A stretch of DNA of 64,000 nucleotides from Moorena sp. SIOASIH (GCF_010671925.1 NZ_JAAHIH010000001.1:310001-374000), one strand, 5' to 3'. Numbered from the stretch's first letter, positions 27,383 through 36,985 are shown. Program-made: numbers and translations. The notes: generated by a model from the letters alone, not told the origin.

Positions 27383-28087
27383 TCAACTAGTATCCGCCAG
27401 GAAGCATAGCTTTAAAAGACGAGGGCTAAAATTGTAATAATCCGAGACGTTTTCCCAAAAAACTGTGGTGTACAGTTGATAAATATTATAGATATTATTG
27501 AGGGTAAATACATCTCGGAACACGTCAAAGCCGACAGGATTGTCTGCCAATTTGTTGCGCAAATGCCTTTGACCATAGTCCAAAATTGGATTATGCTCAA
27601 AGGGGACTTGCGGCACATGCTCGATGGAATACCAGGTAATACCACTGACATCATCTGTGTTGAATTTAGCTTCTTCTAGTCCCACTAGGGCAAAGTAACT
27701 GACGGATAGGTAACCCATGGCGTAGTGGTGGTTATAGGTAACCTCGACTCTAACCAATTTTGGTTGATAACGACCTAGTTCTCCGAAAGTGTACAGTTGC
27801 TCTAGGTTCACGTTGTTAACTCGAATTTTCTCTGCCCAAATCCGGTCGCGTAGCTTGGCCATTCGCGTAGCGTGGCCGATTGGCCTTGGCCAATCGGCAG
27901 CATTGTCTAATGATTCTCCGTCCCACACCAAGGTTCCTGGTAAACTCGATTTACTGAGGAAGGCTTCCTCTTGGAGTACCAAAAGGCGGCTTTGTTGGGT
28001 ATTGACGGAAAAAATCACATGATCAACCCCGACCTGGACGTTGGCTAGAGCTGGTAGTTTGACCTGTCTGGTGCTGCTTTGGGTCAT
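27383..28087 (-). CDS. NrtR-like Nudix-fold regulator of NAD metabolism, degenerate
   Basis: 234 aa. The N-terminal Nudix fold is recognisable ([50 protein letters not shown]), and the C-terminal [20 protein letters not shown] corresponds to the NrtR winged helix. The catalytic box REXXEEXG is not kept: after [16 protein letters not shown] the sequence reads [14 protein letters not shown], as expected for a regulator that binds ADP-ribose without cleaving it. A dispersed repeat adds [13 protein letters not shown] in this segment. The winged helix ends unusually. The start codon overlaps the nadD stop by 4 bases (ATGA), so the two are translationally coupled; context fits NAD control. Confidence 0.7.
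   Translation of the reverse strand: MTQSSTRQVKLPALANVQVGVDHVIFSVNTQQSRLLVLQEEAFLSKSSLPGTLVWDGESLDNAADWPRPIGHATRMAKLRDRIWAEKIRVNNVNLEQLYTFGELGRYQPKLVRVEVTYNHHYAMGYLSVSYFALVGLEEAKFNTDDVSGITWYSIEHVPQVPFEHNPILDYGQRHLRNKLADNPVGFDVFRDVFTLNNIYNIYQLYTTVFWENVSDYYNFSPRLLKLCFLADTS
27843..27902. repeat. Palindromic repeat inserted in the NrtR-like gene
   Basis: CGCGTAGCTTGGCC, ATTCGCGTAGCGTGGCC and GATTGGCCTTGGCCAATC (a 16-base palindrome within) are inserted in the Nudix-box region. The same GCGTAGCGTGGCC occurs at 23723. Confidence 0.7.
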
Positions 28088-28650
28088 TGGTACAACTGCT
28101 CTTGATGGATATAGTCCTTAACCAGAGGAGTCAGTGCTGTTGTATCACCATTCTCACGATACGCTGTAGAGGAAACTGATGGTACCGTAATATTAGCGAT
28201 CGCTAATTGTGCTCCTAGATGCTTCAACTTTTCTAAACTAGCCTGATCTACTCCATATCCTGAACGAGGTATCACCAGCAACTGTACTTGTTTTAACAAT
28301 TGTTCAATTTGATACCAACGGGGCATCTGACGGATTAAATCAGTACCAATCACCAGAGTCAAGTTTGCCTGTAATCCCCAGCGCTGTTTAACTAGTGCTA
28401 TGGTTTCCCAGGTTCTTGGGCTACTCAAGTCGGGGCTGACACGGATCGGATTTTGATACGGGTCAATCTCCTCAATCAGTAACTTGAGCATGTGGGAACG
28501 TTGTTCGAGGGTGGTCTGATGAGACTTGAATGGATTATCTGAGGCCCAAACCACCACTTGGTCATAGTGATGGGATAGCCACTGGAGAATGGCTTGATGA
28601 GCACAAGTTGGGGGATCTGCACTGGTACCAAACAGGGCAATATTGACCAT
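28084..28650 (-). CDS. nadD: Nicotinate-nucleotide adenylyltransferase
   Basis: 188 aa. Transfers AMP from ATP to nicotinate mononucleotide, giving deamido-NAD, the substrate of NadE. Signature: [21 protein letters not shown] (variant of GGxFDPxHxGH), [20 protein letters not shown] (substrate-binding region), [16 protein letters not shown] and the C-terminal SSTAYR (ISSTxxR). [11 protein letters not shown] departs from the common GGSFDPIHxGH, yet the second His of the HxGH motif is kept in CAH. It overlaps the NrtR-like gene by 4 bases. Role is well supported by family and context. Confidence 0.9.
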   Translation of the reverse strand: MVNIALFGTSADPPTCAHQAILQWLSHHYDQVVVWASDNPFKSHQTTLEQRSHMLKLLIEEIDPYQNPIRVSPDLSSPRTWETIALVKQRWGLQANLTLVIGTDLIRQMPRWYQIEQLLKQVQLLVIPRSGYGVDQASLEKLKHLGAQLAIANITVPSVSSTAYRENGDTTALTPLVKDYIHQEQLYQ

Positions 28651-28904
28651 AGTTAGTTAAAAGTTAGTTAAAAGCTCAAAGGGGTTTGAGATTAGGTTTG
28701 CTCTTCAGCATCTAGTGCGTGAAAAGTGATCTAAGCCTAGCGTTGGGTTTTAGCTTCAGAATTATAAAATTTAAACGCGCCACGGCTTAGGGTACACTCA
28801 AAGGAAACAGGATGCGATGGACTTCGTCCCGCTTTCAGCGAACGCTTGAACTGCTACAAGCTATATATAGCTTATTTGCTTAAGTCCTGATACCAATGGT
28901 GATA

Positions 28905-28944
28905 GCCCCCTAGTTGAAGGACTTTTGTCAATCAACTAGGGGGC
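28905..28944. terminator. 13-bp perfect stem-loop
   Basis: GCCCCCTAGTTGA (28905-28917) and TCAACTAGGGGGC (28932-28944), loop of 14 bases. It lies downstream of the MscS gene on the minus strand and may terminate that transcript, or be a small palindromic element. Confidence 0.55.
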
Positions 28945-29021
28945 ATGACAGTAGGTACAATGGACAGAACCTGAGAAATGGGGCAACTCAAATAGGATTT
29001 ACCCAGAACTCCAACTGATCA

Positions 29022-29075
29022 GGACTTACCTAGTAACTCCCTTGAGTAGGGTGTGTTATTAACCCACCCTACTAA
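29022..29075. repeat. Dispersed repeat (CAGGAYTTAC ... GTTATTAACC family), copy 2
   Basis: TCAGGACTTACCTAGTAACT then GGGTGTGTTATTAACCCACC and CTACT. Shares the order and wording of copies at 26685 and 42112. Confidence 0.7.
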
Positions 29076-29347
29076 GCTGTCGCCTATTTAACTTGTCTAT
29101 TTTTGAGTAAGGGGGAAAAACTCTACAATCCTCTCCCCTTGACGATTCAATTTATAAATCAATTAGATGTAGATACGACCGATATATGCTTGATATAGAT
29201 GCCTGACAGCTTACTTATCCCTCTTACCGCTGTTCTATCTCTTCCATCCCACCACAAATCATCTCTCTAAAAGTGCAATGCCCCTCAAACTGCGGGAGTT
29301 TCAACTGCCTGCTCAACTGCTGGAATCTCACCTCCATTGCCTAAGCC

Positions 29348-30925
29348 CTATTGTTTCAAAATAAACACCGGATCCTGAGCGTTTAATTCAATTCCCTCCT
29401 GGTCAAAGGCATCCTTGATCATTTTACGAAGCACTAGCTTAATCAGGCGGTGCTTTCCAGGTTTAACTTTGGTAATGGTTCGTATGGACAGATCAAAATC
29501 CCCAAAGTCCTCGATTCCATCCACTTTGGTCGGTTCAAGTACCTCCGAATACTTCTCTTTTAACTGGTGTCCCACCTTTTCGATCACCCTGTACACCTGA
29601 TCGAGGTCAGCATCATATTCTATGCCAACTTCCACTACAGCATAGATATAGTCCTTGGAGTAGTTGGTAATTGAGCCAATATCCCCGTTCCGAATAATAT
29701 GCATTTGACCATTGAAGTGTCGAATACGGGTAGTTCTCAGTTCAATCGCCTCCACAATCCCCTCGGCTTCCCCTGTTTGGATATAGTCACCTACCAGGTA
29801 GTAGTTTTCAAAGAGAATAAAGAATCCACTAACCATATCGTTAATGAGATTCTGCGCCCCAAGACCGACCGCTAGCCCCACAATGCCAGCACCCGCTAGG
29901 ATTGGGGTGGCGTCAATTTCTATGGTATCGAGGATCAATATACCCGAACCGAAGTAAATCAAGTACTTCAGTAAACTCTCTAGTACCGGAATAATCGTTA
30001 ACCGCTTTTTTCGCTGCACATCAGTCAGCTTCGGGTACCTAAGCAGTGCTTCTTCGAGGAACAAATTGGCGATCACGATCAAGCCACGACTCAGGAAGAT
30101 GATACCGATAATTTTGACAGCTTTCGATCCATAGGTGGCTAAGTTAGCAATTATCTCTACCTGCTCAACCACCAGGGTGGCCATGGTAACATAGATTATA
30201 TATTCTAGGCACCGCTTAAAGAAAGGAATCAGATGCCTGAGATTGCTATAGAATCGCAGGATATTATCAGGGCTAGAGTATTGAACAGTCAGGTTGTCTA
30301 TGCTATCGATAATGACCACGATGGATCTCAGAATGAGCAACCCGATTCCAATAATCACATAGATGTTCAGAACAACGTACAGATACTTAGATATGGATTC
30401 TGGCACTTTTAGAAACTGGCTACACCAGATTAGGGAAAGCAGCCAGAGTCCACTGCTAAGGATTTTGGTTAAGTAACTAAAGAAATCCTCAATGCTTTCA
30501 TCACTAGCAGTGATTTGTTCTAGTTTCTTTGCCCGAACGCAGCCATAGTTGAGCAAACGCTGCAAGGGTTTCATGGCGAACGCAACTAGCATCAGAAGGC
30601 AGATGCATTTGCCTAACCCAGTGCCAAGGGTTATCCAGAATCCTTTGGGAATATTGCTCACTAACCCGAGTGTGTATTCCTTGAGGTCTTTCCCGCGATA
30701 GATCAGCCAACCGTTGCCACCAACAATTACAAGGCATAGCGCTATACAACAGATAACGATCAGCGCCTGGAGGTTCCGGCGGAGGTTTCTAGCATTGCTG
30801 TTCACCTTTTGGAACCAAGCAACTCTGATCAGTTGCTTGAATAGTCTACCCACCAGCCAGTTGACTAGACCGAAAACTAAGATGACCAGGCTGATTTCAG
30901 CCAAGATAATAATTATGTTGTTCAC
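29348..30925 (-). CDS. MscS-family mechanosensitive ion channel
   Basis: 525-aa membrane protein from GTG 30925. Several N-terminal hydrophobic helices (about 5-25, 50-75, 95-120, 150-170, 190-210, 235-260, 275-290) precede the pore and the beta domain: GAGIVGLAVGLGAQNLINDM, then VSGFFILFENYYLVGDYIQT and VEAIELRTTRIRHFNGQMHI. The Gly/Ala-rich pore helix and the conserved FENYYLVGDYI are diagnostic. It resembles the larger MscS-like/YnaI group. In the family these channels release solutes under osmotic downshock. It diverges from the receptor-channel fusion gene across 1.5 kb of repeats. Confidence 0.92.
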   Translation of the reverse strand: MNNIIIILAEISLVILVFGLVNWLVGRLFKQLIRVAWFQKVNSNARNLRRNLQALIVICCIALCLVIVGGNGWLIYRGKDLKEYTLGLVSNIPKGFWITLGTGLGKCICLLMLVAFAMKPLQRLLNYGCVRAKKLEQITASDESIEDFFSYLTKILSSGLWLLSLIWCSQFLKVPESISKYLYVVLNIYVIIGIGLLILRSIVVIIDSIDNLTVQYSSPDNILRFYSNLRHLIPFFKRCLEYIIYVTMATLVVEQVEIIANLATYGSKAVKIIGIIFLSRGLIVIANLFLEEALLRYPKLTDVQRKKRLTIIPVLESLLKYLIYFGSGILILDTIEIDATPILAGAGIVGLAVGLGAQNLINDMVSGFFILFENYYLVGDYIQTGEAEGIVEAIELRTTRIRHFNGQMHIIRNGDIGSITNYSKDYIYAVVEVGIEYDADLDQVYRVIEKVGHQLKEKYSEVLEPTKVDGIEDFGDFDLSIRTITKVKPGKHRLIKLVLRKMIKDAFDQEGIELNAQDPVFILKQ

Positions 30926-31479
30926 TTAACAAATCAGCTCAACCTTTCAGTATAATAGAATACTTTACTCATTAAATATAAATTATATTCTTAACTACAA
31001 TTAAATTGATACCACTACAGGAAGGTTCATCCACCGCCTCATAGCCATAAGTTCATGAAGGTTTCACAAGGTTTTTCTTGACAGTGTTCCATGGAAAGGA
31101 AACGCCTAGGTCGATTTGCGCCATTTGATCACAACTTGAGATCAGATCATAACTTGAGCTTTATTTCACATTTATTTCACATTTATTTCACATTTATTTC
31201 ATAATTAATCCCTGTTTTTACTTATGCTTCATAATCTTTGCTTAAAAGGTTTAATGGTGTATTGTTTTATTTAATGAAAGAATTAAACAGGTATTTAAAC
31301 ATGGAAAAGCCCACATTCAGATGATAGCAACAGAAGTTAACCCTTCCAAAGCTGACTGCTGAGGGGCTGAGCTCTGAATGCTTACGAGTTATTAGTTTAT
31401 CCAATTTATAGCACGGAAGTCCCAGTCATCAACCTGAGGATCTTACCTAAAAGCAATTGCTATTGCCCTATTACAGAAA

Positions 31480-31541
31480 ATAGGGAATAGGGAATAGGGA
31501 ATAGGGAATAGGGAATAGGGAATAGGGAATAGGGAATAGGG
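31480..31541. repeat. GGGAATA heptamer array
   Basis: Eight perfect tandem GGGAATA units. Confidence 0.9.
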
Positions 31542-31879
31542 TAACAATCCTGTATACATCATTAATATGATAACCTCTATATTAAAAATAAGTAATACAT
31601 AAATAGAGAGAATAAAATGACAAAATTTTTGATAAAATTGCCACATAGTTGAGTATAAAATACCTAAGGGATGTTTGTTGTTTTTAGACAGGATTGATTG
31701 GAAAAACGTTGAATTGGCTAGACTTCAGTCTATTAATTATTGGTTATTGGTCATTTTTAACAAGCCTTTATCCTGTTTTCAATGATGTTATTGACAGTTC
31801 TAATTCGTGGTTTTTAGAAAGGCTTAATCGCCGCCATTGCAGCAAGGGGGTGATTGCCCAGTCACGAAGCCAGGTAAGG

Positions 31880-32450
31880 TTGAACGCGATCGCGTGGCCT
31901 TTTGGCCAAGGTTTGAAGGTTGAAGGTTGAAGGTTGAAGGTTGATGGTTGATGGTTGAACGCGATCGCGTGGCCTTTTGGCCAAGGTTTGATGGTTTAGG
32001 CTTGAAGGTTGATGGTTTGATGGTTTAAGCTTGAAGGTTGATGGTTTGATGGTTTAGGCTTGAAGGTTGATGGTTTGATGGTTTAAGCTTGAAGGTTTGA
32101 TGGTTGAACGCGATCGCGTGGCCTTTTGGCCAAGGTTTGATGGTTTGATGGTTGAAGATTAGAGGCTTAAGAACTGAAAGCCGGATGTATAACTGGCAAC
32201 CTGTAACGTTAAACATGTAACATGTAACATGTAACGTAAAATATCAACTTTATAACGTTAAACCTGTAAACTATAACGTTAAACCTGTAACCTGTAACCT
32301 TGGCCAAAAGGCCACGCGATCGCGTTCAACCTGTAACCTTGGCCAAAAGGCCACGCGATCGCGTTCAACCTTCAACCTGTAACTTTAAACCTGTAACTTT
32401 CAACCTGTAACGTTAAACCTGTAACCTGTAACCTGTAACCTGTAATCTGT
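31880..32450. repeat. Composite array with inverted halves around GGCCTTTTGGCC modules
   Basis: Left half: GAAGGTTGAAGGTTGA and TTTGATGGTTTAGGCTTGAA repeats with three copies of GAACGCGATCGCGTGGCC-TTTTGGCCAAGG (near 31884, 31957 and 32106). Right half (32215-32450): CTGTAACCTGTAACC and CATGTAA repeats with two copies of the same module in reverse orientation (near 32300 and 32338). The module contains HIP1 and the palindrome TTGGCCAAAAGGCC-type core. Confidence 0.85.
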
Positions 32451-32475
32451 GACCATTCAACTGATCAGGTGATAT

Positions 32476-34728
32476 ATGCTAAAAAAAGCCATCGTATTAG
32501 TATCTATCGTACTGCTTGCCTGCGCTACAGTTGTAGCAATTGATACCTTCGAGGGATATCAAGAGAGGATAACCATTGCGATCGCAGCTCCGTTAAGCAA
32601 TGCTAGTGAATCAGCACAACGCTCAGGCAGAGCAATGGTAGACGGTGCTGAACTTTACATTAACCAAGTTAACAAGGCTGGCGGTGTTAAGGGTAAAAAG
32701 TTTAAGCTAGAGGTTTATGATGACCAAGGCAATCCGGATGTGGCACGCCAGGTTGCGAAGAAGATTGCTCAATCAAATGCGATCGCAGTGATTGGTCATT
32801 ACAGTAGTGGCGTATCTACGGCTGCTGGCAAAGTTTATCAAGACCATAAGATTCCTGCGGTGACCGGCTCAGCTACTGCTGATGCGGTCACCGAATCGAA
32901 CCGTTGGTATTTTCGCACCATTTTTTCGAATAGTGCTCAGGGTACTTTTATTGCCAATTATATCCAAAAAATTCTGGGATCTTCAAAGATTAGCCTAGTT
33001 TCCAGCCCCAGCACTTATGGCTTGACCTTAGGGAAGACTGTTGAAGAGACGTTTCGGGAGTTAGGGGGAGAAGTAGTCAGTAAGTGGGTATTAGGGGATG
33101 ATATAGACCAAGCCATAGAAACGATTTATCAAGATTTATTGGCTTTAAAAAATAGCGGGAAAGACCCAGGAGTGATTGTGATGACAGCGAATCGCAATCA
33201 AGTGGCTGGATTAATTGCCAAAATGAAGAGTTCTGGGATGGATTTCCCCATTTTTGGCGGTGACTCTTTAGCGGAAATATCGCTGGGGCAAAGGTTTGAA
33301 GACTCCCCAGAGGAGAGGAATGAACCAGGCTTCTTTACCAATGGAATTTATGCCATAGCTCCGATTATTTTTGATATTTCTGATGATAGCGGTCAACAGT
33401 TCAGAAACGAATTTGAAAAGCAGTACAAACAAGCGCCGGGATGGGTGGCGACTTGCTATTATGATGCGGCAAAAGCCATTGTTGAGGGAATTAAACGCTC
33501 TGATATTACCTGGGACGATTTACCGAAAGACCGTTTGATGCTCAAAGAAAGCTTAGCAACTATTAATAGCCAGGAAACGGCTTTCAAGGGGGCAACCAGA
33601 AATATTTATTTTGACTATTACGGCAATGCAGTAGCACCAGTTTTTGTGGGTATTTTTGATAGAAGAAATTTTATTTCAGCGTTTAGCCAGCTGCAAATAA
33701 TCCCGGACTTACGGGCTGTTGCTAATCTGGAGGAACAGCTCGACAGTGGTGAAATTGTAAAGGTTGGTAATAACTATATGGTAAAAACCCATATCGTTTA
33801 CACCGGGATGGATATCAATGAAATTAGTCACATAGATGAAAAAACGTCCTCCTATTTGGTGGATTTTTACATTTGGTTTAGGTACCAAGGCGATATTCCA
33901 GCAGACCAAATCGAGTTCACAAATTATGGCATTGAGCGGCTAGATTCAGGAGAAAAATTGACCTTAAAGGAACCGATAGATACAGATTTAAATGATGGGA
34001 TTAATTATAAAGTCTACCGGGTTAAAGGCGATTTTCATGAAAAGTTTGATTTTCACGATTACCCGTTTGACCATCAGACTCTATCAGCCAGATTTCGACA
34101 TCTCAACCTAACCCGGGACAAGCTAATTTATGTAGTGGACTTCGTGGGAATGCGAGATACCACTACAGAAGAAGTTCTCAAAAATTGGGAGAGAGCTAAA
34201 GTGTTTCAGCAGATTACCGATTGGAGTGTTGAGAATGCTACCTTTTTCCAGGATACGGTGATTAACGATTCCACCTTGGGCAATCGACGATTTATCGACA
34301 CAGATTCAGATATCGAATATTCCCGATTCAATGTGGTTATTAAAATCAAGCGGGATTTAGTCAGTTTCAGTATCAAGAATCTATTGCCTCTACTGTTTTT
34401 TGTGGTGGTGGGATACCTGTTCATGTTTCTCCCTTTCGATCACATGTCCGTAGAAGCAGTAAGTGGCTTGCTACTAGCGATTGTCTTTTACCATTTGAGC
34501 TTGATAGAAGGACTACCGGAGGGGGTTGGCTATGTAGTGGCTCTCGACTATGCCTTTTTTATCGTTTATGTACTCAATGGCTTACAGTTGTTGATGGTGG
34601 TGATTGGGAATAGTGAGGGGTTTCAGTCTGGTAAAATCAAGATTAGCAAATTAATGGAGTTTGGAAGAGTGGCGTTTCCAGTGATTTTGGTAGTTTACAC
34701 GTCTCTTCTGTGCTGGCGGTATTTGTAG
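32476..34728 (+). CDS. Periplasmic-binding-protein / pentameric ligand-gated ion channel fusion
   Basis: 750 aa. Residues 1-25 are a signal sequence with a possible lipobox (VLLAC, Cys16). About 32-400 is a type I periplasmic binding domain of the LivJ/URT class: ITIAIAAPLSNASES, AELYINQVNKAGGVKGKK, VIGHYSSGVSTAAG, IFGGDSLAEIS, PGWVATCYYDAAKAI. About 425-625 is a Cys-loop-receptor beta-sandwich: VYTGMDINEISHIDEKTSSY, LVDFYIWFRYQGD and the Pro-loop FHDYPFDHQTL (524-534). Four membrane helices follow, about 630-655, 657-680 (pore-lining), 683-710 and 728-750, with EGLPEGVGYVVALDY between M2 and M3. AGGTGA at 32467-32472 supports ATG 32476. Prediction: an ion channel opened by an amino-acid-like ligand bound in the outer domain. 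Confidence 0.88.
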   Translation: MLKKAIVLVSIVLLACATVVAIDTFEGYQERITIAIAAPLSNASESAQRSGRAMVDGAELYINQVNKAGGVKGKKFKLEVYDDQGNPDVARQVAKKIAQSNAIAVIGHYSSGVSTAAGKVYQDHKIPAVTGSATADAVTESNRWYFRTIFSNSAQGTFIANYIQKILGSSKISLVSSPSTYGLTLGKTVEETFRELGGEVVSKWVLGDDIDQAIETIYQDLLALKNSGKDPGVIVMTANRNQVAGLIAKMKSSGMDFPIFGGDSLAEISLGQRFEDSPEERNEPGFFTNGIYAIAPIIFDISDDSGQQFRNEFEKQYKQAPGWVATCYYDAAKAIVEGIKRSDITWDDLPKDRLMLKESLATINSQETAFKGATRNIYFDYYGNAVAPVFVGIFDRRNFISAFSQLQIIPDLRAVANLEEQLDSGEIVKVGNNYMVKTHIVYTGMDINEISHIDEKTSSYLVDFYIWFRYQGDIPADQIEFTNYGIERLDSGEKLTLKEPIDTDLNDGINYKVYRVKGDFHEKFDFHDYPFDHQTLSARFRHLNLTRDKLIYVVDFVGMRDTTTEEVLKNWERAKVFQQITDWSVENATFFQDTVINDSTLGNRRFIDTDSDIEYSRFNVVIKIKRDLVSFSIKNLLPLLFFVVVGYLFMFLPFDHMSVEAVSGLLLAIVFYHLSLIEGLPEGVGYVVALDYAFFIVYVLNGLQLLMVVIGNSEGFQSGKIKISKLMEFGRVAFPVILVVYTSLLCWRYL

Positions 34729-34859
34729 CAATTTGTTATAGCGGTTTGCGACTTGATTAAGTACATATTTCTGGTTTTTTAGGGAGTAGGGAGTAGGGAG
34801 CAGGGAGTAGGGAATAGAGCAGTTGGCATTCAATCTAAGTTATTGATTAATGTGTAAGC

Positions 34860-36212
34860 TTACCCTTTGGAGGTAGCTATGGTTAGTTGTTGTAGGCAAT
34901 CAGAAATTTCTACAGGTAGTGGGGTTGGCTGATGAAGTTGTCGGGTTGAAGTGGTAAGACTGGCAACAGAGGCAGCTGTGCGTTTTTGGATGGTGTCTAA
35001 GGATTCTGGTGGCTTGAGTCGTTGACCTTGTTTCATGACTTGTTGCAGCAGAGGTTGTTCATGATCTTGGCAGGATTCAGCCATCAATCCTAGCCGGTCT
35101 TTGATAACTGTATCTTGGTGAAATTGGCGATAGATTTGCTTGCGTCCTGGATAGGTGATTTTGCTACTGGACTGTTTCATGGTGGGAATGCCATCAATGT
35201 CTACTAATTTGTAGACTCCATTGACTGGGTTTCCAGTGACTAGCCGAGTTCCAAGTCCATAACCGTCGATACAAGCACCAGCCTGTTTGAGTTTGGCTAT
35301 TTCATACTCGTCTAAATCCCCACTGGCAAAAATTGCGACATTGGGTAAATGCGATCGCACCTTTTGGGACAAGGTCACTAAATCCCCAGAATCCAAACGT
35401 ACTCCAGTCACTTGGATTTCCCCAGCTGCGATTCGTTGAGCCAGACTCTTAGCGGCTGCTACAGTATCATAGGTATCTATTAATAAGGGAGCATTGGGAA
35501 AATAGCGATAAAAGGCCGTAAAGGCATCCTGCTCACTGCCAGATACTGCTGTGATCGCCATGACCAAAGCATGAGCCATGGTTCCTTGAGGCTGACATCC
35601 TAATTTAAGGGCTGCTAATACATTAGATGTGCCATCCAATCCAGCTGCTATAGCTGCTCGTGCTGCCCACAGGGATGCCTGAGGACTAAAGGCCCGTCGA
35701 GTGCCAAACTCTAGTAAGGTAGCCTCGGCCCCCACCACATCTCTTAGCCGTGCTGCCTTAGTGGCAATTAAGGTCTGATAGTTAATTGTATTGAGTAGGT
35801 AAGTTTCTACTATCTGTGCTTGCCACAGAGGAGCATCCACCCGCAAAAACGGTTCATTAGCAAACATTGCTGTTCCCTCGGGCACTGCCCAGACATCACC
35901 GGTGAAGCTTCCTTCTGCTAAGAGTGACCAAAACTGTTCCGGTGCTCCCTGAAAAATGTCTGTTTGTTGTAATCGCTCCAGTGCCTGGGGACTAAAGCGA
36001 AACTGCTCCAGGTAGTCGAGTACCTGAGCGAGTCCCATAGCAATCAAGTAACCAAAGCCATTAGGTAAACGTCGGGCAAATAGTTCAAAGGAGGCTGGTT
36101 TTTGGGCTAAGCCTTCACCGGTATAACAGGCTGTCATGGTCAGCTGATACAGGTCAGTTAATAAGCTATAATCCTTAGCCGTAGGTATTAATTCCTGGTC
36201 TTTATAATTCAT
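34860..36212 (-). CDS. pncB: Nicotinate phosphoribosyltransferase
   Basis: 450 aa from ATG 36212 (MNYKDQELIPTAKDYSLLTD); the frame extends 30 codons further but the conserved start is here. Makes nicotinate mononucleotide from nicotinate and PRPP (Preiss-Handler salvage). Signatures: SLLTDLYQLTMTACY, LLEFGTRRAFSPQASLWAAR, TSNVLAALKLGCQPQGTMAH with the catalytic His, VRLDSGDLVTLSQKVR and DGYGLGTRLVTG. It completes PncB-NadD-NadE, all on the minus strand in this window although not contiguous. Length is near the family norm. Confidence 0.95.
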   Translation of the reverse strand: MNYKDQELIPTAKDYSLLTDLYQLTMTACYTGEGLAQKPASFELFARRLPNGFGYLIAMGLAQVLDYLEQFRFSPQALERLQQTDIFQGAPEQFWSLLAEGSFTGDVWAVPEGTAMFANEPFLRVDAPLWQAQIVETYLLNTINYQTLIATKAARLRDVVGAEATLLEFGTRRAFSPQASLWAARAAIAAGLDGTSNVLAALKLGCQPQGTMAHALVMAITAVSGSEQDAFTAFYRYFPNAPLLIDTYDTVAAAKSLAQRIAAGEIQVTGVRLDSGDLVTLSQKVRSHLPNVAIFASGDLDEYEIAKLKQAGACIDGYGLGTRLVTGNPVNGVYKLVDIDGIPTMKQSSSKITYPGRKQIYRQFHQDTVIKDRLGLMAESCQDHEQPLLQQVMKQGQRLKPPESLDTIQKRTAASVASLTTSTRQLHQPTPLPVEISDCLQQLTIATSKG

Positions 36213-36585
36213 GGTAGTACTGTGTGAAGAGTAATGTTTAACATAAGGTAAAGAAAGTTTAAATAGGTACAGATTTGTTAACAAGCCTCTCAAAATTACC
36301 AAACAAATCTTAGTGATTAGTTAAGCTTGATCAAAGTATTGCAAATATTACCAAACAAATATTACTAATCCTGGCACTGAATCGATAATCCTCGATAAGA
36401 TATAAGTACAGGCAGAAAGAAACATCTTTCAGTCTGTAGTCACAGTTAAGAATCAATGATTTGAGGACAGCCATTTGAGGACAGCGGGACAGTAATCGTG
36501 AACCACCAGAAAAGGTAAACGCTCGCGCTAATTATAACCACTGCTGTTTTCAACTCTAACTCAACTAATTCAGGAGAGCAATTTT

Positions 36586-36735
36586 ATGGGTTTTTACAAA
36601 CTATTGGAAAGCAGTATTCAATATCTTTCTGAAGCGGTAGCTAGGATTTTTGGACCTAATGATGACATTTATCCTGCTATTGGTGTTCAACCCTTTAGCG
36701 GTGATCCCTTTGAGCAGAAAGAAGCATCTTGGTAA
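36586..36735 (+). CDS. Conserved small cyanobacterial protein (49 aa)
   Basis: A 49-codon gene, MGFYKLLESSIQYLSEAVAR, then IFGPNDDIYPAIGVQPFSGD and PFEQKEASW. AGGAGA at 36572-36577, eight bases before the ATG, is an excellent ribosome-binding site, and a perfect hairpin terminator follows at 36803. An N-terminal amphipathic helix precedes the motif YPAIGVQPFSGDP. To my recollection similar peptides occur across cyanobacteria, sometimes misnamed. Function unknown. Confidence 0.75.
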   Translation: MGFYKLLESSIQYLSEAVARIFGPNDDIYPAIGVQPFSGDPFEQKEASW

Positions 36736-36802
36736 ATTCTTCGATTTTAGCTATATTTTGAACCCTGAATTATAGCGGTTCTTGCTGGCATAGACAACAC
36801 CC

Positions 36803-36829
36803 TTAGGGACCCACGCCGTGGGTCCCTAA
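36803..36829. terminator. Perfect 13-bp hairpin after the 49-aa gene
   Basis: TTAGGGACCCACG and CGTGGGTCCCTAA flank a single C at 36816. It is the first strong stem after the small gene, 68 bases past its stop, but without a T-run. Confidence 0.6.
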
Positions 36830-36985
36830 AGCTAATGTGGGGTTGCCTATTGGCGGGATGATTTAAGCTGGGAGCGAACACTGTGATCCAGGTCATGTGG
36901 TAATGTAGCGGTTCTGATAACTCCCTACTCCCTACTCCCTACTCCCGACTCCCATTAACTCAGACGTTGCCAATTTTCTAGTGGT

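Larger units (their letters stand above)
28651..29347. other. 700-bp intergenic, no gene seen
   Basis: Upstream region of nadD. Contains the strong hairpin at 28905-28944, a dispersed repeat at 29022-29075 and a fragment GCGATGGACTTCGTCCCGCT at 28813-28832 shared with 40865-40885. No open frame of coding character. Confidence 0.5.
30926..32475. other. 1.55-kb repeat-dominated intergenic region
   Basis: No gene seen. Contains TTTATTTCACA direct repeats (31162-31200), a GGGAATA heptamer array (31480-31541) and the inverted GGTTGAA/CCTGTAA array (31880-32450). The promoters of the two divergent channel genes presumably lie here. Confidence 0.6.

Noticed and set aside
31880-32450. Possible CRISPR array
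   Set aside because: The repeats are of varying length, contiguous or nested, and in both orientations; there are no unique spacers of constant length and no cas genes.
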